Shown one piece after another: positions 23,944 to 37,929 of a DNA stretch of 64,000 bases. The translations under genes and the position numbers were made by a program. The notes beneath the pieces are model-generated. The model did no database searches. It had not been told where the DNA came from and saw only the letters and a list, made by a program, of their open reading frames with translations. The stretch is from Lasioglossum baleicum (lineage: Eukaryota > Arthropoda > Insecta > Hymenoptera > Halictidae), in contig NW_027469587.1 of assembly GCF_051020765.1 (NCBI RefSeq), forward strand, positions 1 through 64,000, read 5' to 3'. Position 1 is the first letter of the stretch, and each line of letters starts with the position of its first letter.

Positions 23944-26900
23944 CAGCGATTCCGCACAGAAATACACTTCTGAAACGAAGAATCGTCGAATCTGCCATAA
24001 GCTCGAATGAATCGTGGTCGATGCTTGCCGAATCGGAGTTTCCGTGCCAATTTTGCATACTTGCATGGAAATGCACTGATATAGCACGCGAAACAGCGAT
24101 TCCGCACAGAAATACACTTCTGAAACGAAGAATCGTCGAATCTGACATAAGCTCGAATAAATCGTGATCGTGATTGCCGGGTCGGAGTTTCGATTCCAAT
24201 TTCGCATACTTGCATGCAAATGCATTGATATAGCACGCGAAACTGCGATTCCGTACAGAAATACACTTCTGAAACGAAGAATCGTCGAATCTGACATAAG
24301 CTCGAATGAATCGTTGTCGTGCTTGCCGAATCGGAGTTTCCGTGCCAATTTCGCATATCTGCATACAAATACACATATCTAGCACGCGAAACAGCGATTC
24401 CGCACAGAAATACACTTCTGAAACGAAGAATCGTCCAATCTGACATAGGCTCGAATAAATTGTGATCGTGCTTGCCGTGTCGGAGTTTCTATTCCAATTT
24501 GGCATACTTGCCTGCAAATGCACTGATCTAGCGCGCGAAACAGCGATTCCGGACAGAAATACACTTCTGAAACGAAGAATCGTCGAATCTGACATAAGCT
24601 CGAATAAATCGTGATCGTGCTTGCCGGTCGGAGTTTCTATTCCAATTTCGCATACTTGCATGCAAATGCACTGATATAGCACGCGAAACAGCGATTCCGC
24701 ACAGAAATACACTTCTGAAACGAAGAATCGTCGAATCTGACATAAGCTCGAATAAATCGTGATCGTGCTTGCCGAATCGGAGTTTCCGTGCCAATTTTGC
24801 ATACTTGCATGGAAATGCACTGATATAGCACGCGAAACAGCGATTCCGCACAGAAATACACTTCTGAAACGATGAATCGTCGAATCTGACATAGGCTCGA
24901 ATAAATTGTGATCGTGCTTGCCGGGTCGGATTTTCTATTCCAATTTCGCATATTTGCATGCAAATGCACTGATCTAGCGCGCGAAACAGCGATTCCGCAC
25001 AGAAATACACTTCTGAAACGAAGAATCGTCGAAACTGACATAGGCTCGAATAAATTGTGATCGTGCTTGCCGGGTCGGAGTTTCTATTCCAATTTCGCAT
25101 ACTTGCATGCAAATGCACTGATATAGCACGCGAAACAGCGATTCCGCACAGAAATACACTTCTGAAACGAAGAATCGTCGAATCTGACATAAGCTCGAAT
25201 GAATCGTGGTCGTGCTTGCCGAATCGGAGTTTCTGTGCCAATTTTGCATACTTGCATGGAAATGCACTGATATAGCACGCGAAACAGCGATTCCGCACAG
25301 AAATACGCTTCTGAAACGAAGAATCGTCGAATCTGACATAAGCTCGAATAAATCGTGATCGTGCTTGCCGGGTCGGAGTTTCTATTCCAATTTCGCATAC
25401 TTGCATGCAAATGCACTGATATAGCACGCGAAACAGCGATTCCGCACAGAAATACACTTCTGAAACGAAGAATCGTCGAATCTGACATAAGCTCGAATAA
25501 ATCGTGATCGTGCTTGCCGAATCGGAGTTTCCGTGCCAATTTTGCATACTTGCATGGAAATGCACTGATATAGCACGCGAAACAGCGATTCCGCACAGAA
25601 ATACACTTCTGAAACGATGAATCGTCGAATCTGACATAGGCTCGAATAAATTGTGATCGTGCTTGCGGGTCGGATTTTCTATTCCAATTTCGCATACTTG
25701 CATGCAAATGCACTGATCTAGCACGCTAAACAGCGATTCCGTACAGAAATTTCATTTGTGAAACGAATAATCGTCGAATCTTCGAATCTGACATAAGCTC
25801 GAATGAATCGTGGTCGTGCTTGCCGAATCGGAGTTTCTGTGCCAATTTTGCATACTTGCATGGAAATGCACTGATATAGCACGCGATACAGCGATTCCGC
25901 ACAGAAATACACTTCTGAAACGAAGAATCGTCGAATCTGACATAAGCTCGAATAAATCGTGATCGTGATTGCCGGGTCGGAGTTTCGATTCCAATTTCGC
26001 ATACTTGCATGCAAATGCATTGATATAGCACGCGAAACTGCGATTCCGTACAGAAATACACTTCTGAAACGAAGAATCGTCGAATCTGACATAAGCTCGA
26101 ATGAATCGTTGTCGTGCTTGCCGAATCGGAGTTTCCGTGCCAATTTCGCATATCTGCATACAAATACACATATCTAGCACGCGAAACAGCGATTCCGCAC
26201 AGAAATACACTTCTGAAACGAAGAATCGTCCAATCTGACATAGGCTCGAATAAATTGTGATCGTGCTTGCCGTGTCGGAGTTTCTATTGCAATTTGGCAT
26301 ACTTGCCTGCAAATGCACTGATCTAGCGCGCGAAACAGCGATTCCGGACAGAAATACACTTCTGAAACGAAGAATCGTCGAATCTGACATAAGCTCGAAT
26401 AAATCGTGATCGTGATTGCCGGTCGAGTTTCTATTCCAATTTGTCATACTTGCATGCAAATGCACTGATCTAACACGCGAAACGGCGATTCCGCACAGAA
26501 ATTCATTTGTGAAACAATAATCGACGAATCTGACATAAGCTCGAATAAATCGTGGTCGTGCTTGCCGAATCGGAGTTTCCGTACCAATTTCGCATATTTG
26601 CATACAAATGCACTGATCTAGCACGCTAAACAGCGATTCCGTACAGAAATTCATTTGTGAAACGAATAATCGTTGAATCTGACACAAGCTCGGATAAATC
26701 ATGATCGTGCTTGCCAAATCGGAGTTTTCGTGCCAATTTCGCATATTTGCATGCAGATGCACTGATCTAGCGCGCGAAACAGCGATTCCGCACAGAAATA
26801 CACTTCTGAAACGAAGAATCGTCGAAACTGACATAGGCTCGAATAAATTGTGATCGTGCTTGCCGGGTCGGAGTTTCTATTCCAATTTCGCATACTTGCA

Positions 26901-29280
26901 TCCAAATGCACTGATATAGCACGCGAAACAGCGATTCCGCACAGAAATACACTTCTGAAACGAAGAATCGTCGAATCTGACATAAGCTCGAATAAATCGT
27001 GATCGTGCTTGCCGAATCGGAGTTTCCGTGCCAATTTTGCATACTTGCATGGAAATGCACTGATATAGCATGCGAAACAGCGATTCCGCACAGAAATACA
27101 CTTCTGAAACGATGAATCGTCGAATCTGACATAGGCTCGAATAAATTGTGATCGTGCTTGCCGGGTCGGATTTTCTATTCCAATTTCGCATACTTGCATG
27201 CAAATGCACTGATATAGCACGCGAAACAGCGATTCCGCACAGAGATACACTTCTGAAACGAAGAATCGTCGAATCTGACATAAGCTCGAATAAATCGTGA
27301 TCGTGCTTGCCGAATCGGAGTTTCCGTGCCAATTTTGCATACTTGCATGGAAATGCACTGATATAGCACGCGAAACAGCGATTCCGCACAGAAATACACT
27401 TCTGAAACGATGAATCGTCGAATCTGACATAGGCTCGAATAAATTGTGATCGTGCTTGCCGGGTCGGATTTTCTATTCCAATTTCGCATACTTGCATGCA
27501 AATGCACTGATCTAGCGCGCGATACAGCGATTCCGCACAGAAATACACTTCTGAAACGAAGAATCGTCGAATCTGCCATAAGCTCGAATGAATCGTGGTC
27601 GATGCTTGCCGAATCGGAGTTTCCGTGCCAATTTGCATACTTGCATGAAATGCACTGATATAGCACGCGAAACAGCGATTCCGCACAGAAATACACTTCT
27701 GAAACGAAGAATCGTCGAATCTGACATAAGCTCGAATAAATCGTGATCGTGATTGCCGGGTCGGAGTTTCGATTCCAATTTCGCATACTTGCATGCAAAT
27801 GCATTGATATAGCACGCGAAACTGCGATTCCGTACAGAAATACACTTCTGAAACGAAGAATCGTCGAATCTGACATAAGCTCGAATGAATCGTTGTCGTG
27901 CTTGCCGAATCGGAGTTTCCGTGCCATTTCGCATATCTGCATACAAATACACATATCTAGCACGCGAAACAGCGATTCCGCACAGAAATACACTTCTGAA
28001 ACGAAGAATCGTCCAATCTGACATAGGCTCGAATAAATTGTGATCGTGCTTGCCGTGTCGGAGTTTCTATTCCAATTTGGCATACTTGCCTGCAAATGCA
28101 CTGATCTAGCGCGCGAAACAGCGATTCCGGACAGAAATACACTTCTGAAACGAAGAATCGTCGAATCTGACATAAGCTCGAATAAATCGTGATCGTGCTT
28201 GCCGGGTCGGAGTTTCTATTCCAATTTCGCATACTTGCATGCAAATGCACTGATATAGCACGCGAAACAGCGATTCCGCACAGAAATACACTTCTGAAAC
28301 GAAGAATCGTCGAATCTGACATAAGCTCGAATAAATCGTGATCGTGCTTGCCGAATCGGAGTTTCCGTGCCAATTTTGCATACTTGCATGGAAATGCACT
28401 GATATAGCACGCGAAACAGCGATTCGCACAGAAATACACTTCTGAAACGATGAATCGTCGAATCTGACATAGGCTCGAATAAATTGTGATCGTGCTTGCC
28501 GGGTCGGATTTTCTATTCCAATTTCGCATACTTGCATGCAAATGCACTGATCTAGCGCGCGAAACAGCGATTCCGCACAGAAATACACTTCTGAAACGAA
28601 GAATCGTCGAAACTGACATAGGCTCGAATAAATTGTGATCGTGCTTGCCGGGTCGGAGTTTCTATTCCAATTTCGCATACTTGCATGCAAATGCACTGAT
28701 ATAGCACGCGAAACAGCGATTCCGCACAGAAATACACTTCTGAAACGAAGAATCGTCGAATCTGACATAAGCTCGAATGAATCGTGGTCGTGCTTGCCGA
28801 ATCGGAGTTTCTGTGCCAATTTTGCATACTTGCATGGAAATGCACTGATATAGCACGCGAAACAGCGATTCCGCACAGAAATACGCTTCTGAAACGAAGA
28901 ATCGTCGAATCTGACATAAGCTCGAATAAATCGTGATCGTGCTTGCCGGGTCGGAGTTTCTATTGCAATTTCGCATACTTGCATGCAAATGCACTGATAT
29001 AGCACGCGAAACAGCGATTCCGCACAGAAATACACTTCTGAAACGAAGAATCGTCGAATCTGACATAAGCTCGAATAAATCGTGATCGTGCTTGCCGAAT
29101 CGGAGTTTCCGTGCCAATTTTGCATACTTGCATGGAAATGCACTGATATAGCACGCGAAACAGCGATTCCGCACAGAAATACACTTCTGAAACGATGAAT
29201 CGTCGAATCTGACATAGGCTCGAATAAATTGTGATCGTGCTTGCCGGGTCGGATTTTCTATTCCAATTTCGCATACTTGC
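23944..29280 (+). repeat. Disturbed satellite segment with many private indels
   Basis: It holds only satellite. The left end (to about 24,600) repeats the S15-S5-S7-S8-S1 block seen at 10,754-11,900, at an offset of 12,662. From 25,665 to 28,425 there are many single-base losses or gains not shared with sister copies, plus one out-of-register junction near 25,770. A shortened 745-bp HOR doublet lies at 28,142-29,630. Confidence 0.8.
25745..25800 (+). other. Out-of-register recombination junction
   Basis: The unit starts like S11 (AAATTTCATTTGTGAAACG, with an extra T). It then reads AATCGTCGAATC followed by TTCGAATCTGACATAAGC, so 8 bases (CGAATCTT) are present in excess before an S6-like remainder. 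It is the clearest place in the window where two monomers are joined out of the 149-bp phase. Confidence 0.75.
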
Positions 29281-31083
29281 ATGCAAATGCACTGATCTAG
29301 CGCGCGAAACAGCGATTCCGCACAGAAATACACTTCTGAAACGAAGAATCGTCGAAACTGACATAGGCTCGAATAAATTGTGATCGTGCTTGCCGGGTCG
29401 GAGTTTCTATTCCAATTTCGCATACTTGCATGCAAATGCACTGATATAGCACGCGAAACAGCGATTCCGCACAGAAATACACTTCTGAAACGAAGAATCG
29501 TCGAATCTGACATAAGCTCGAATGAATCGTGGTCGTGCTTGCCGAATCGGAGTTTCTGTGCCAATTTTGCATACTTGCATGGACATGCACTGATATAGCA
29601 CGCGAAACAGCGATTCCGCACAGAAATACACTTCTGAAACGAAGAATCGTCGAATCTGACATAAGCTCGAATAAATCGTGATCGTGATTGCCGGGTCGGA
29701 GTTCCGATTCCAATTTCGCATACTTGCATGCAAATGCATTGATATAGCACGCGAAACTGCGATTCCGTACAGAAATACACTTCTGAAACGAAGAATCGTC
29801 GAATCTGACATAAGCTCGAATGAATCGTTGTCGTGCTTGCCGAATCGGAGTTTCCGTGCCAATTTCGCATATCTGCATACAAATACACATATCTAGCACG
29901 CGAAACAGCGATTCCGCACAGAAATACACTTCTGAAACGAAGAATCGTCCAATCTGACATAGGCTCGAATAAATTGTGATCGTGCTTGCCGTGTCGGAGT
30001 TTCTATTCCAATTTGGCATACTTGCCTGCAAATGCACTGATCTAGCGCGCGAAACAGCGATTCCGGACAGAAATACACTTCTGAAACGAAGAATCGTCGA
30101 ATCTGACATAAGCTCGAATAAATCGTGATCGTGATTGCCGGTCGGAGTTTCTATTCCAATTTGTCATACTTGCATGCAAATGCACTGATCTAGCGCGCGA
30201 AACAGCGATTCCGCACAGAAATACACTTCTGAAACGAAGAATCGTCGAAACTGACATAGGCTCGAATAAATTGTGATCGTGCTTGCCGGGTCGGAGTTTC
30301 TATTCCAATTTCGCATACTTGCATGCAAATGCACTGATATAGCACGCGAAACAGCGATTCCGCACAGAAATACACTTCTGAAACGAAGAATCGTCGAATC
30401 TGACATAAGCTCGAATGAATCGTGGTCGTGCTTGCCGAATCGGAGTTTCTGTGCCAATTTTGCATACTTGCATGGAAATGCACTGATATAGCACGCGAAA
30501 CAGCGATTCCGCACAGAAATACACTTCTGAAACGAAGAATCGTCGAATCTGACATAAGCTCGAATAAATCGTGATCGTGATTGCCGGGTCGGAGTTTCGA
30601 TTCCAATTTCGCATACTTGCATGCAAATGCATTGATATAGCACGCGAAACTGCGATTCCGTACAGAAATACACTTCTGAAACGAAGAATCGTCGAATCTG
30701 ACATAAGCTCGAATGAATCGTTGTCGTGCTTGCCGAATCGGAGTTTCCGTGCCAATTTCGCATATCTGCATACAAATACACATATCTAGCACGCGAAACA
30801 GCGATTCCGCACAGAAATACACTTCTGAAACGAAGAATCGTCCAATCTGACATAGGCTCGAATAAATTGTGATCGTGCTTGCCGTGTCGGAGTTTCTATT
30901 CCAATTTGGCATACTTGCCTGCAAATGCACTGATCTAGCGCGCGAAACAGCGATTCCGGACAGAAATACACTTCTGAAACGAAGAATCGTCGAATCTGAC
31001 ATAAGCTCGAATAAATCGTGATCGTGATTGCCGGTCGGAGTTTCTATTCCAATTTGTCATACTTGCATGCAAATGCACTGATC
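29280..31083 (+). repeat. 893-bp (6-monomer) tandem duplication
   Basis: The unit S5-S6-S7-S8-S1-S9 occurs from S5 at 29,333 to S9 at 30,078, and again from S5 at 30,226 to S9 at 30,971. The offset is 893, six monomers minus the base missing in S9. Only two differences were noted between the copies in about 800 bases: GGACATGC at 29,583 and GTTCCGATTC at about 29,703. The first S9 is chimeric, switching to the GATCTAGCGCGCG ending at about 30,188. Confidence 0.9.
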
Positions 31084-32232
31084 TAACACGCGAAACGGCG
31101 ATTCCGCACAGAAATTCATTTGTGAAACAAATAATCGACGAATCTGACATAAGCTCGAATAAATCGTGGTCGTGCTTGCCGAATCGGAGTTTCCGTACCA
31201 ATTTCGCATATTTGCATACAAATGCACTGATCTAGCACGCTAAACAGCGATTCCGTACAGAAATTCATTTGTGAAACGAATAATCGTTGAATCTGACACA
31301 AGCTCGGATAAATCATGATCGTGCTTGCCAAATCGGAGTTTTCGTGCCAATTTCGCATATTTGCATGCAGATGCACTGATCTAGCGCGCGAAACAGCGAT
31401 TCCGCACAGAAATACACTTCTGAAACGAAGAATCGTCGAAACTGACATAGGCTCGAATAAATTGTGATCGTGCTTGCCGGGTCAGAGTTTCTATTCCAAT
31501 TTCGCATACTTGCATCCAAATGCACTGATATAGCACGCGAAACAGCGATTCCGCACAGAAATACACTTCTGAAACGATTCATCGTCGAATCTGACATAAG
31601 CTCGAATAAATCGTGATCGTGCTTGCCGAATCGGAGTTTCCGTGCCAATTTTGCATACTTGCATGGAAATGCACTGATATAGCACGCGAAACAGCGATTC
31701 CGCACAGAAATACACTTCTGAAACGATGAATCGTCGAATCTGACATAGGCTCGAATAAATTGTGATCGTGCTTGCCGGGTCGGATTTTCTATTCCAATTT
31801 CGCATACTTGCATGCAAATGCACTGATCTAGCGCGCGAAACAGCGATTCCGCACAGAAATACACTTCTGAAACGAAGAATCGTCGAAACTGACATAGGCT
31901 CGAATAAATTGTGATCGTGCTTGCCGGGTCGGAGTTTCTATTCCAATTTCGCATACTTGCATGCAAATGCACTGATATAGCACCCGAAACAGCGATTCCG
32001 CACAGAAATACACTTCTGAAACGAAGAATCGTCGAATCTGACATAAGCTCGAATAAATCGTGATCGTGCTTGCCGAATCGGAGTTTCCGTGCCAATTTCG
32101 CATATCTGCATACAAATGCACTGATCTAGCACGCGAAACAGCGATTCCGCACAGAAATACACTTCTGAAACGAAGAATCGTCGAATCTGACATAAGCTCG
32201 AATGAATCGTGGTCGTGCTTGCCGAATCGGAG
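31084..32232 (+). repeat. Satellite between two HOR blocks
   Basis: Ordinary monomers: S10, S11, S5 (GGGTCAGAG with GCATCCAAATG), S3, S4, S5 and then the TTTCTGGGCC lineage. The order resembles 20,244-21,360. One odd unit starts GAAACGATTCATCGTCG near 31,572, where other copies have ACGAAGAATCG. No other feature was seen. Confidence 0.8.
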
Positions 32233-32459
32233 TTTCTGGGCCAATTTTGCATACTTGCATGGAAATGCACTGATATAGCACGCGAAACAGCGATTCCGCA
32301 CAGAAATACACTTTTGAAACGAAGTATCGTCGAATCTGACATAAGCTCGAATGAATCGTGGTCGTGCTTGCCGAATCGGAGTTTCTGTGCCAATTTTGCA
32401 TACTTGCATGGAAATGCACTGATATAGCACGCGAAACAGCGATTCCGCACAGAAATACA

Positions 32460-32608
32460 CTTCTGAAACGAAGAATCGTCGAATCTGACATAAGCTCGAA
32501 TAAATCGTGATCGTGATTGCCGGGTCGGAGTTTCGATTCCAATTTCTCATACTTGCATGCAAATGCACTGATCTAGCGCGCGAAACAGCGATTCCGCACA
32601 GAAATACA
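32460..32608 (+). repeat. Monomer subtype S13 (reference copy)
   Basis: It is marked by GATTGCCGGGTCGGAGTTTC, GATTCCAATTTCTCATAC and GATCTAGCGCGCG. It usually precedes S12 and is absent from much of 11,000-20,000. It is frequent in the outer parts of the window (1,500-10,500 and 32,000-64,000). Confidence 0.82.
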
Positions 32609-32756
32609 CTTCTGAAACGAAGAATGTCGAAACAGACATAGGCTCGAATAAATTGTGATCGTGCTTGCCGGGTCGGATTTTCTATTCCAATTTCGCATAC
32701 TTGCATGCAAATGCACTGATATAGCACGCGAAACAGCGATTCCGTACAGAAATACA
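32609..32756 (+). repeat. Monomer subtype S12, 148 bp (reference copy)
   Basis: It begins CTTCTGAAACGAAGAATG and continues GTCGAAACAGACATAGG. One C is missing from AATCGTCG, giving 148 bp. It is followed by GGGTCGGATTTTCTATTCC. Copies lie near 2,826, 5,949, 8,776, 9,967, 21,734, 23,223, 35,736, 40,804, 42,290, 48,095, 50,032 and 57,483. The shared deletion shows descent from one mutated unit. Confidence 0.85.
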
Positions 32757-35700
32757 CTTCTGAAACGAAGAATCGTCGAATCTGACATAAGCTCGAATGA
32801 ATCGTGGTCGTGCTTGCCGAATCGGAGTTTCCGTGCCAATTTCGCATATCTGCATACAAATACACATATCTAGCACGCGAAACAGCGATTCCGCACAGAA
32901 ATACACTTCTGAAACGAAGAATCGTCGAATCTGCGATAAGCTCGAATAAATCGTGATCGTGATTGCCGGGTCGGAGTTTCGATTCCAATTTCTCATACTT
33001 GCATGCAAATGCACTGATCTAGCGCGCGAAACAGCGATTCCGCACAGAAATACACTTCTGAAACGAAGAATCGTCGAATCTGACATAAGCTCGAATAAAT
33101 CGTGGTCGTGCATGCCGAATCGGAGTTTCCGTACCAATTTCGCATATTTGCATACAAATGCACTGATCTAGCACGCTAAACAGCGATTCCGTACAGAAAT
33201 TCATTTGTGAAACGAATAATCGTTGAATCTGACACAAGCTCGAATAAATCATGATCGTGCTTGCCAAATCGGAGTTTTCGTGCCAATTTCGCATATTTGC
33301 ATGCAGATGCACTGATCTAGCGCGCGAAACAGCGATTCCGCACAGAAATACACTTCTGAAACGAAGAATCGTCGAAACTGACATAGGCTCGAATAAATTG
33401 TGATCGTGCTTGCCGGGTCAGAGTTTCTATTCCAATTTCGCATACTTGCATGCAAATGCACTGATATAGCACGCGAAACAGCGATTCCGCACAGAAATAC
33501 ACTTCTGAAACGAAGAATCGTCGAATCTGACATAAGCTCGAATAAATCGTGATCGTGCTTGCCGAATCGGAGTTTCCGTGCCAATTTTGCATACTTGCAT
33601 GGAAATGCACTGATATAGCACGCGAAACAGCGATTCCGCACAGAAATACACTTCTGAAACGATGAATCGTCGAATCTGACATAGGCTCGAATAAATTGTG
33701 ATCGTGCTTGCCGGGTCGGATTTTCTATTCCAATTTCGCATACTTGCATGCAAATGCACTGATCTAGCGCGCGATACAGCGATTCCGCACAGAAATACAC
33801 TTCTGAAACGAAGAATCGTCGAATCTGCCATAAGTTCGAATGAATCGTGGTCGATGCTTGCCGAATCGGAGTTTCCGTGCCAATTTTGCATACTTGCATG
33901 GAAATGCACTGATATAGCACGCGAAACAGCGATTCCGCACAGAAATACACTTCTGAAACGAAGAATCGTCGAATCTGACATATGCTCGAATAAATCGTGA
34001 TCGTGATTGCCGGGTCGGAGTTTCGATTCCAATTTCGCATACTTGCATGCAAATGCATTGATATAGCACGCGAAACTGCGATTCCGTACAGAAATACACT
34101 TCTGAAACGAAGAATCGTCGAATCTGACATAAGCTCGAATGAATCGTTGTCGTGCTTGCCGAATCGGAGTTTCCGTGCCAATTTCGCATATCTGCATACA
34201 AATACACATATCTAGCACGCGAAACAGCGATTCCGCACAGAAATACACTTCTGAAACGAAGAATCGTCCAATCTGACATAGGCTCGAATAAATTGTGATC
34301 GTGCTTGCCGTGTCGGAGTTTCTATTCCAATTTGGCATACTTGCCTGCAAATGCACTGATCTAGCGCGCGAAACAGCGATTCCGGACAGAAATACACTTC
34401 TGAAACGAAGAATCGTCGAATCTGACATAAGCTCGAATAAATCGTGATCGTGATTGCCGGTCGGAGTTTCTATTCCAATTTGTCATACTTGCATGCAAAT
34501 GCACTGATCTAACACGCGAAACGGCGATTCCGCACAGAAATTCATTTGTGAAACAAATAATCGACGAATCTGACATAAGCTCGAATAAATCGTGGTCGTG
34601 CTTGCCGAATCGGAGTTTCCGTACCAATTTCGCATATTTGCATACAAATGCACTGATCTAGCACGCTAAACAGCGATTCCGTACAGAAATTCATTTGTGA
34701 AACGAATAATCGTTGAATCTGACACAAGCTCGAATAAATCATGATCGTGCTTGCCAAATCGGAGTTTTCGTGCCAATTTCGCATATTTGCATGCAGATGC
34801 ACTGATCTAGCGCGCGAAACAGCGATTCCGCACAGAAATACACTTCTGAAACGAAGAATCGTCGAAACTGACATAGGCTCGAATAATTGTGATCGTGCTT
34901 GCCGGGTCGGAGTTTCTATTCCAATTTCGCATACTTGCATGCAAATGCACTGATATAGCACGCGAAACAGCGATTCCGCACAGAAATACACTTCTGAAAC
35001 GAAGAATCGTCGAATCTGACATAAGCTCGAATAAATCGTGATCGTGCTTGCCGAATCGGAGTTTCCGTGCCAATTTTGCATACTTGCATGGAAATGCACT
35101 GATATAGCACGCGAAACAGCGATTCCGCACAGAAATACACTTCTGAAACGATGAATCGTCGAATCTGACATAGGCTCGAATAAATTGTGATCGTGCTTGC
35201 CGGGTCGGATTTTCTATTCCAATTTCGCATACTTGCATGCAAATGCACTGATCTAGCGCGCGAAACAGCGATTCCGCACAGAAATACACTTCTGAAACGA
35301 AGAATCGTCGAAACTGACATAGGCTCGAATAAATTGTGATCGTGCTTGCCGGGTCGGAGTTTCTGGGCCAATTTTGCATACTTGCATGGAAATGCACTGA
35401 TATAGCACGCGAAACAGCGATTCCGCACAGAAATACACTTCTGAAACGAAGAATCGTCGAATCTGACATAAGCTCGAATGAATCGTGGTCGTGCTTGCCG
35501 AATCGGAGTTTCTGTGCCAATTTTGCATACTTGCATGGAAATGCACTGATATAGCACGCGAAACAGCGATTCCGCACAGAAATACACTTCTGAAACGAAG
35601 AATCGTCGAATCTGACATAAGCTCGAATAAATCGTGATCGTGATTGCCGGGTCGGAGTTTCGATTCCAATTTCTCATACTTGCATGCAAATGCACTGATC

Positions 35701-37929
35701 TAGCGCGCGAAACAGCGATTCCGCACAGAAATACACTTCTGAAACGAAGAATGTCGAAACAGACATAGGCTCGAATAAATTGTGATCGTGCTTGCCGGGT
35801 CGGATTTTCTATTCCAATTTCGCATACTTGCATGCAAATGCACTGATATAGCACGCGAAACAGCGATTCCGTACAGAAATACACTTCTGAAACGAAGAAT
35901 CGTCGAATCTGACATAAGCTCGAATGAATCGTGGTCGTGCTTGCCGAATCGGAGTTTCCGTGCCAATTTCGCATATCTGCATACAAATACACATATCTAG
36001 CACGCGAAACAGCGATTCCGCACAGAAATACACTTCTGAAACGAAGAATCGTCGAATCTGCGATAAGCTCGAATAAGTCGTGATCGTGATTGCCGGGTCG
36101 GAGTTTCGATTCCAATTTCTCATACTTGCATGCAAATGCACTGATCTAGCGCGCGAAACAGCGATTCCGCACAGAAATACACTTCTGAAACGAAGAATCG
36201 TCGAATCTGACATAAGCTCGAATAAATCGTGGTCGTGCATGCCGAATCGGAGTTTCCGTACCAATTTCGCATATTTGCATACAAATGCACTGATCTAGCA
36301 CGCTAAACAGCGATTCCGTACAGAAATTCATTTGTGAAACGAATAATCGTTGAATCTGACACAAGCTCGAATAAATCATGATCGTGCTTGCCAAATCGGA
36401 GTTTTCGTGCCAATTTCGCATATTTGCATGCAGATGCACTGATCTAGCGCGCGAAACAGCGATTCCGCACAGAAATACACTTCTGAAACGAAGAATCGTC
36501 GAAACTGACATAGGCTCGAATAAATTGTGATCGTGCTTGCCGGGTCAGAGTTTCTATTCCAATTTCGCATACTTGCATGCAAATGCACTGATATAGCACG
36601 CGAAACAGCGATTCCGCACAGAAATACACTTCTGAAACGAAGAATCGTCGAATCTGACATAAGCTCGAATAAATCGTGATCGTGCTTGCCGAATCGGAGT
36701 TTCCGTGCCAATTTTGCATACTTGCATGGAAATGCACTGATATAGCACGCGAAACAGCGATTCCGCACAGAAATACACTTCTGAAACGATGAATCGTCGA
36801 ATCTGACATAGGCTCGAATAAATTGTGATCGTGCTTGCCGGGTCGGATTTTCTATTCCAATTTCGCATACTTGCATGCAAATGCACTGATCTAGCGCGCG
36901 ATACAGCGATTCCGCACAGAAATACACTTCTGAAACGAAGAATCGTCGAATCTGCCATAAGTTCGAATGAATCGTGGTCGATGCTTGCCGAATCGGAGTT
37001 TCCGTGCCAATTTTGCATACTTGCATGGAAATGCACTGATATAGCACGCGAAACAGCGATTCCGCACAGAAATACACTTCTGAAACGAAGAATCGTCGAA
37101 TCTGACATATGCTCGAATAAATCGTGATCGTGATTGCCGGGTCGGAGTTTCGATTCCAATTTCGCATACTTGCATGCAAATGCATTGATATAGCACGCGA
37201 AACTGCGATTCCGTACAGAAATACACTTCTGAAACGAAGAATCGTCGAATCTGACATAAGCTCGAATGAATCGTTGTCGTGCTTGCCGAATCGGAGTTTC
37301 CGTGCCAATTTCGCATATCTGCATACAAATACACATATCTAGCACGCGAAACAGCGATTCCGCACAGAAATACACTTCTGAAACGAAGAATCGTCCAATC
37401 TGACATAGGCTAGAATAAATTGTGATCGTGCTTGCCGTGTCGGAGTTTCTATTCCAATTTGGCATACTTGCCTTCAAATGCACTGATCTAGCGCGCGAAA
37501 CAGCGATTCCGGACAGAAATACACTTCTGAAACGAAGAATCGTCGAATCTGACATAAGCTCGAATAAATCGTGATCGTGATTGCCGGTCGGAGTTTCTAT
37601 TCCAATTTGTCATACTTGCATGCAAATGCACTGATCTAACACGCGAAAAACGGCGATTCCGCACAGAAATTCATTTGTGAAACAAATAATCGACGAATCT
37701 GACATAAGCTCGAATAAATCGTGGTCGTGCTTGCCGAATCGGAGTTTCCGTACCAATTTCGCATATTTGCATACAAATGCACTGATCTAGCACGCTAAAC
37801 AGCGATTCCGTACAGAAATTCATTTGTGAAACGAATAATCGTTGAATCTGACACAATCTCGAATAAATCATGATCGTGCTTGCCAAATCGGAGTTTTCGT
37901 GCCAATTTCGCATATTTGCATGCAGATGC

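Noticed and set aside
30150..30200. Inverted duplication at a HOR edge
   Set aside because: Sequence on both sides of the joint is in direct orientation. The edge is a crossover between direct repeats.
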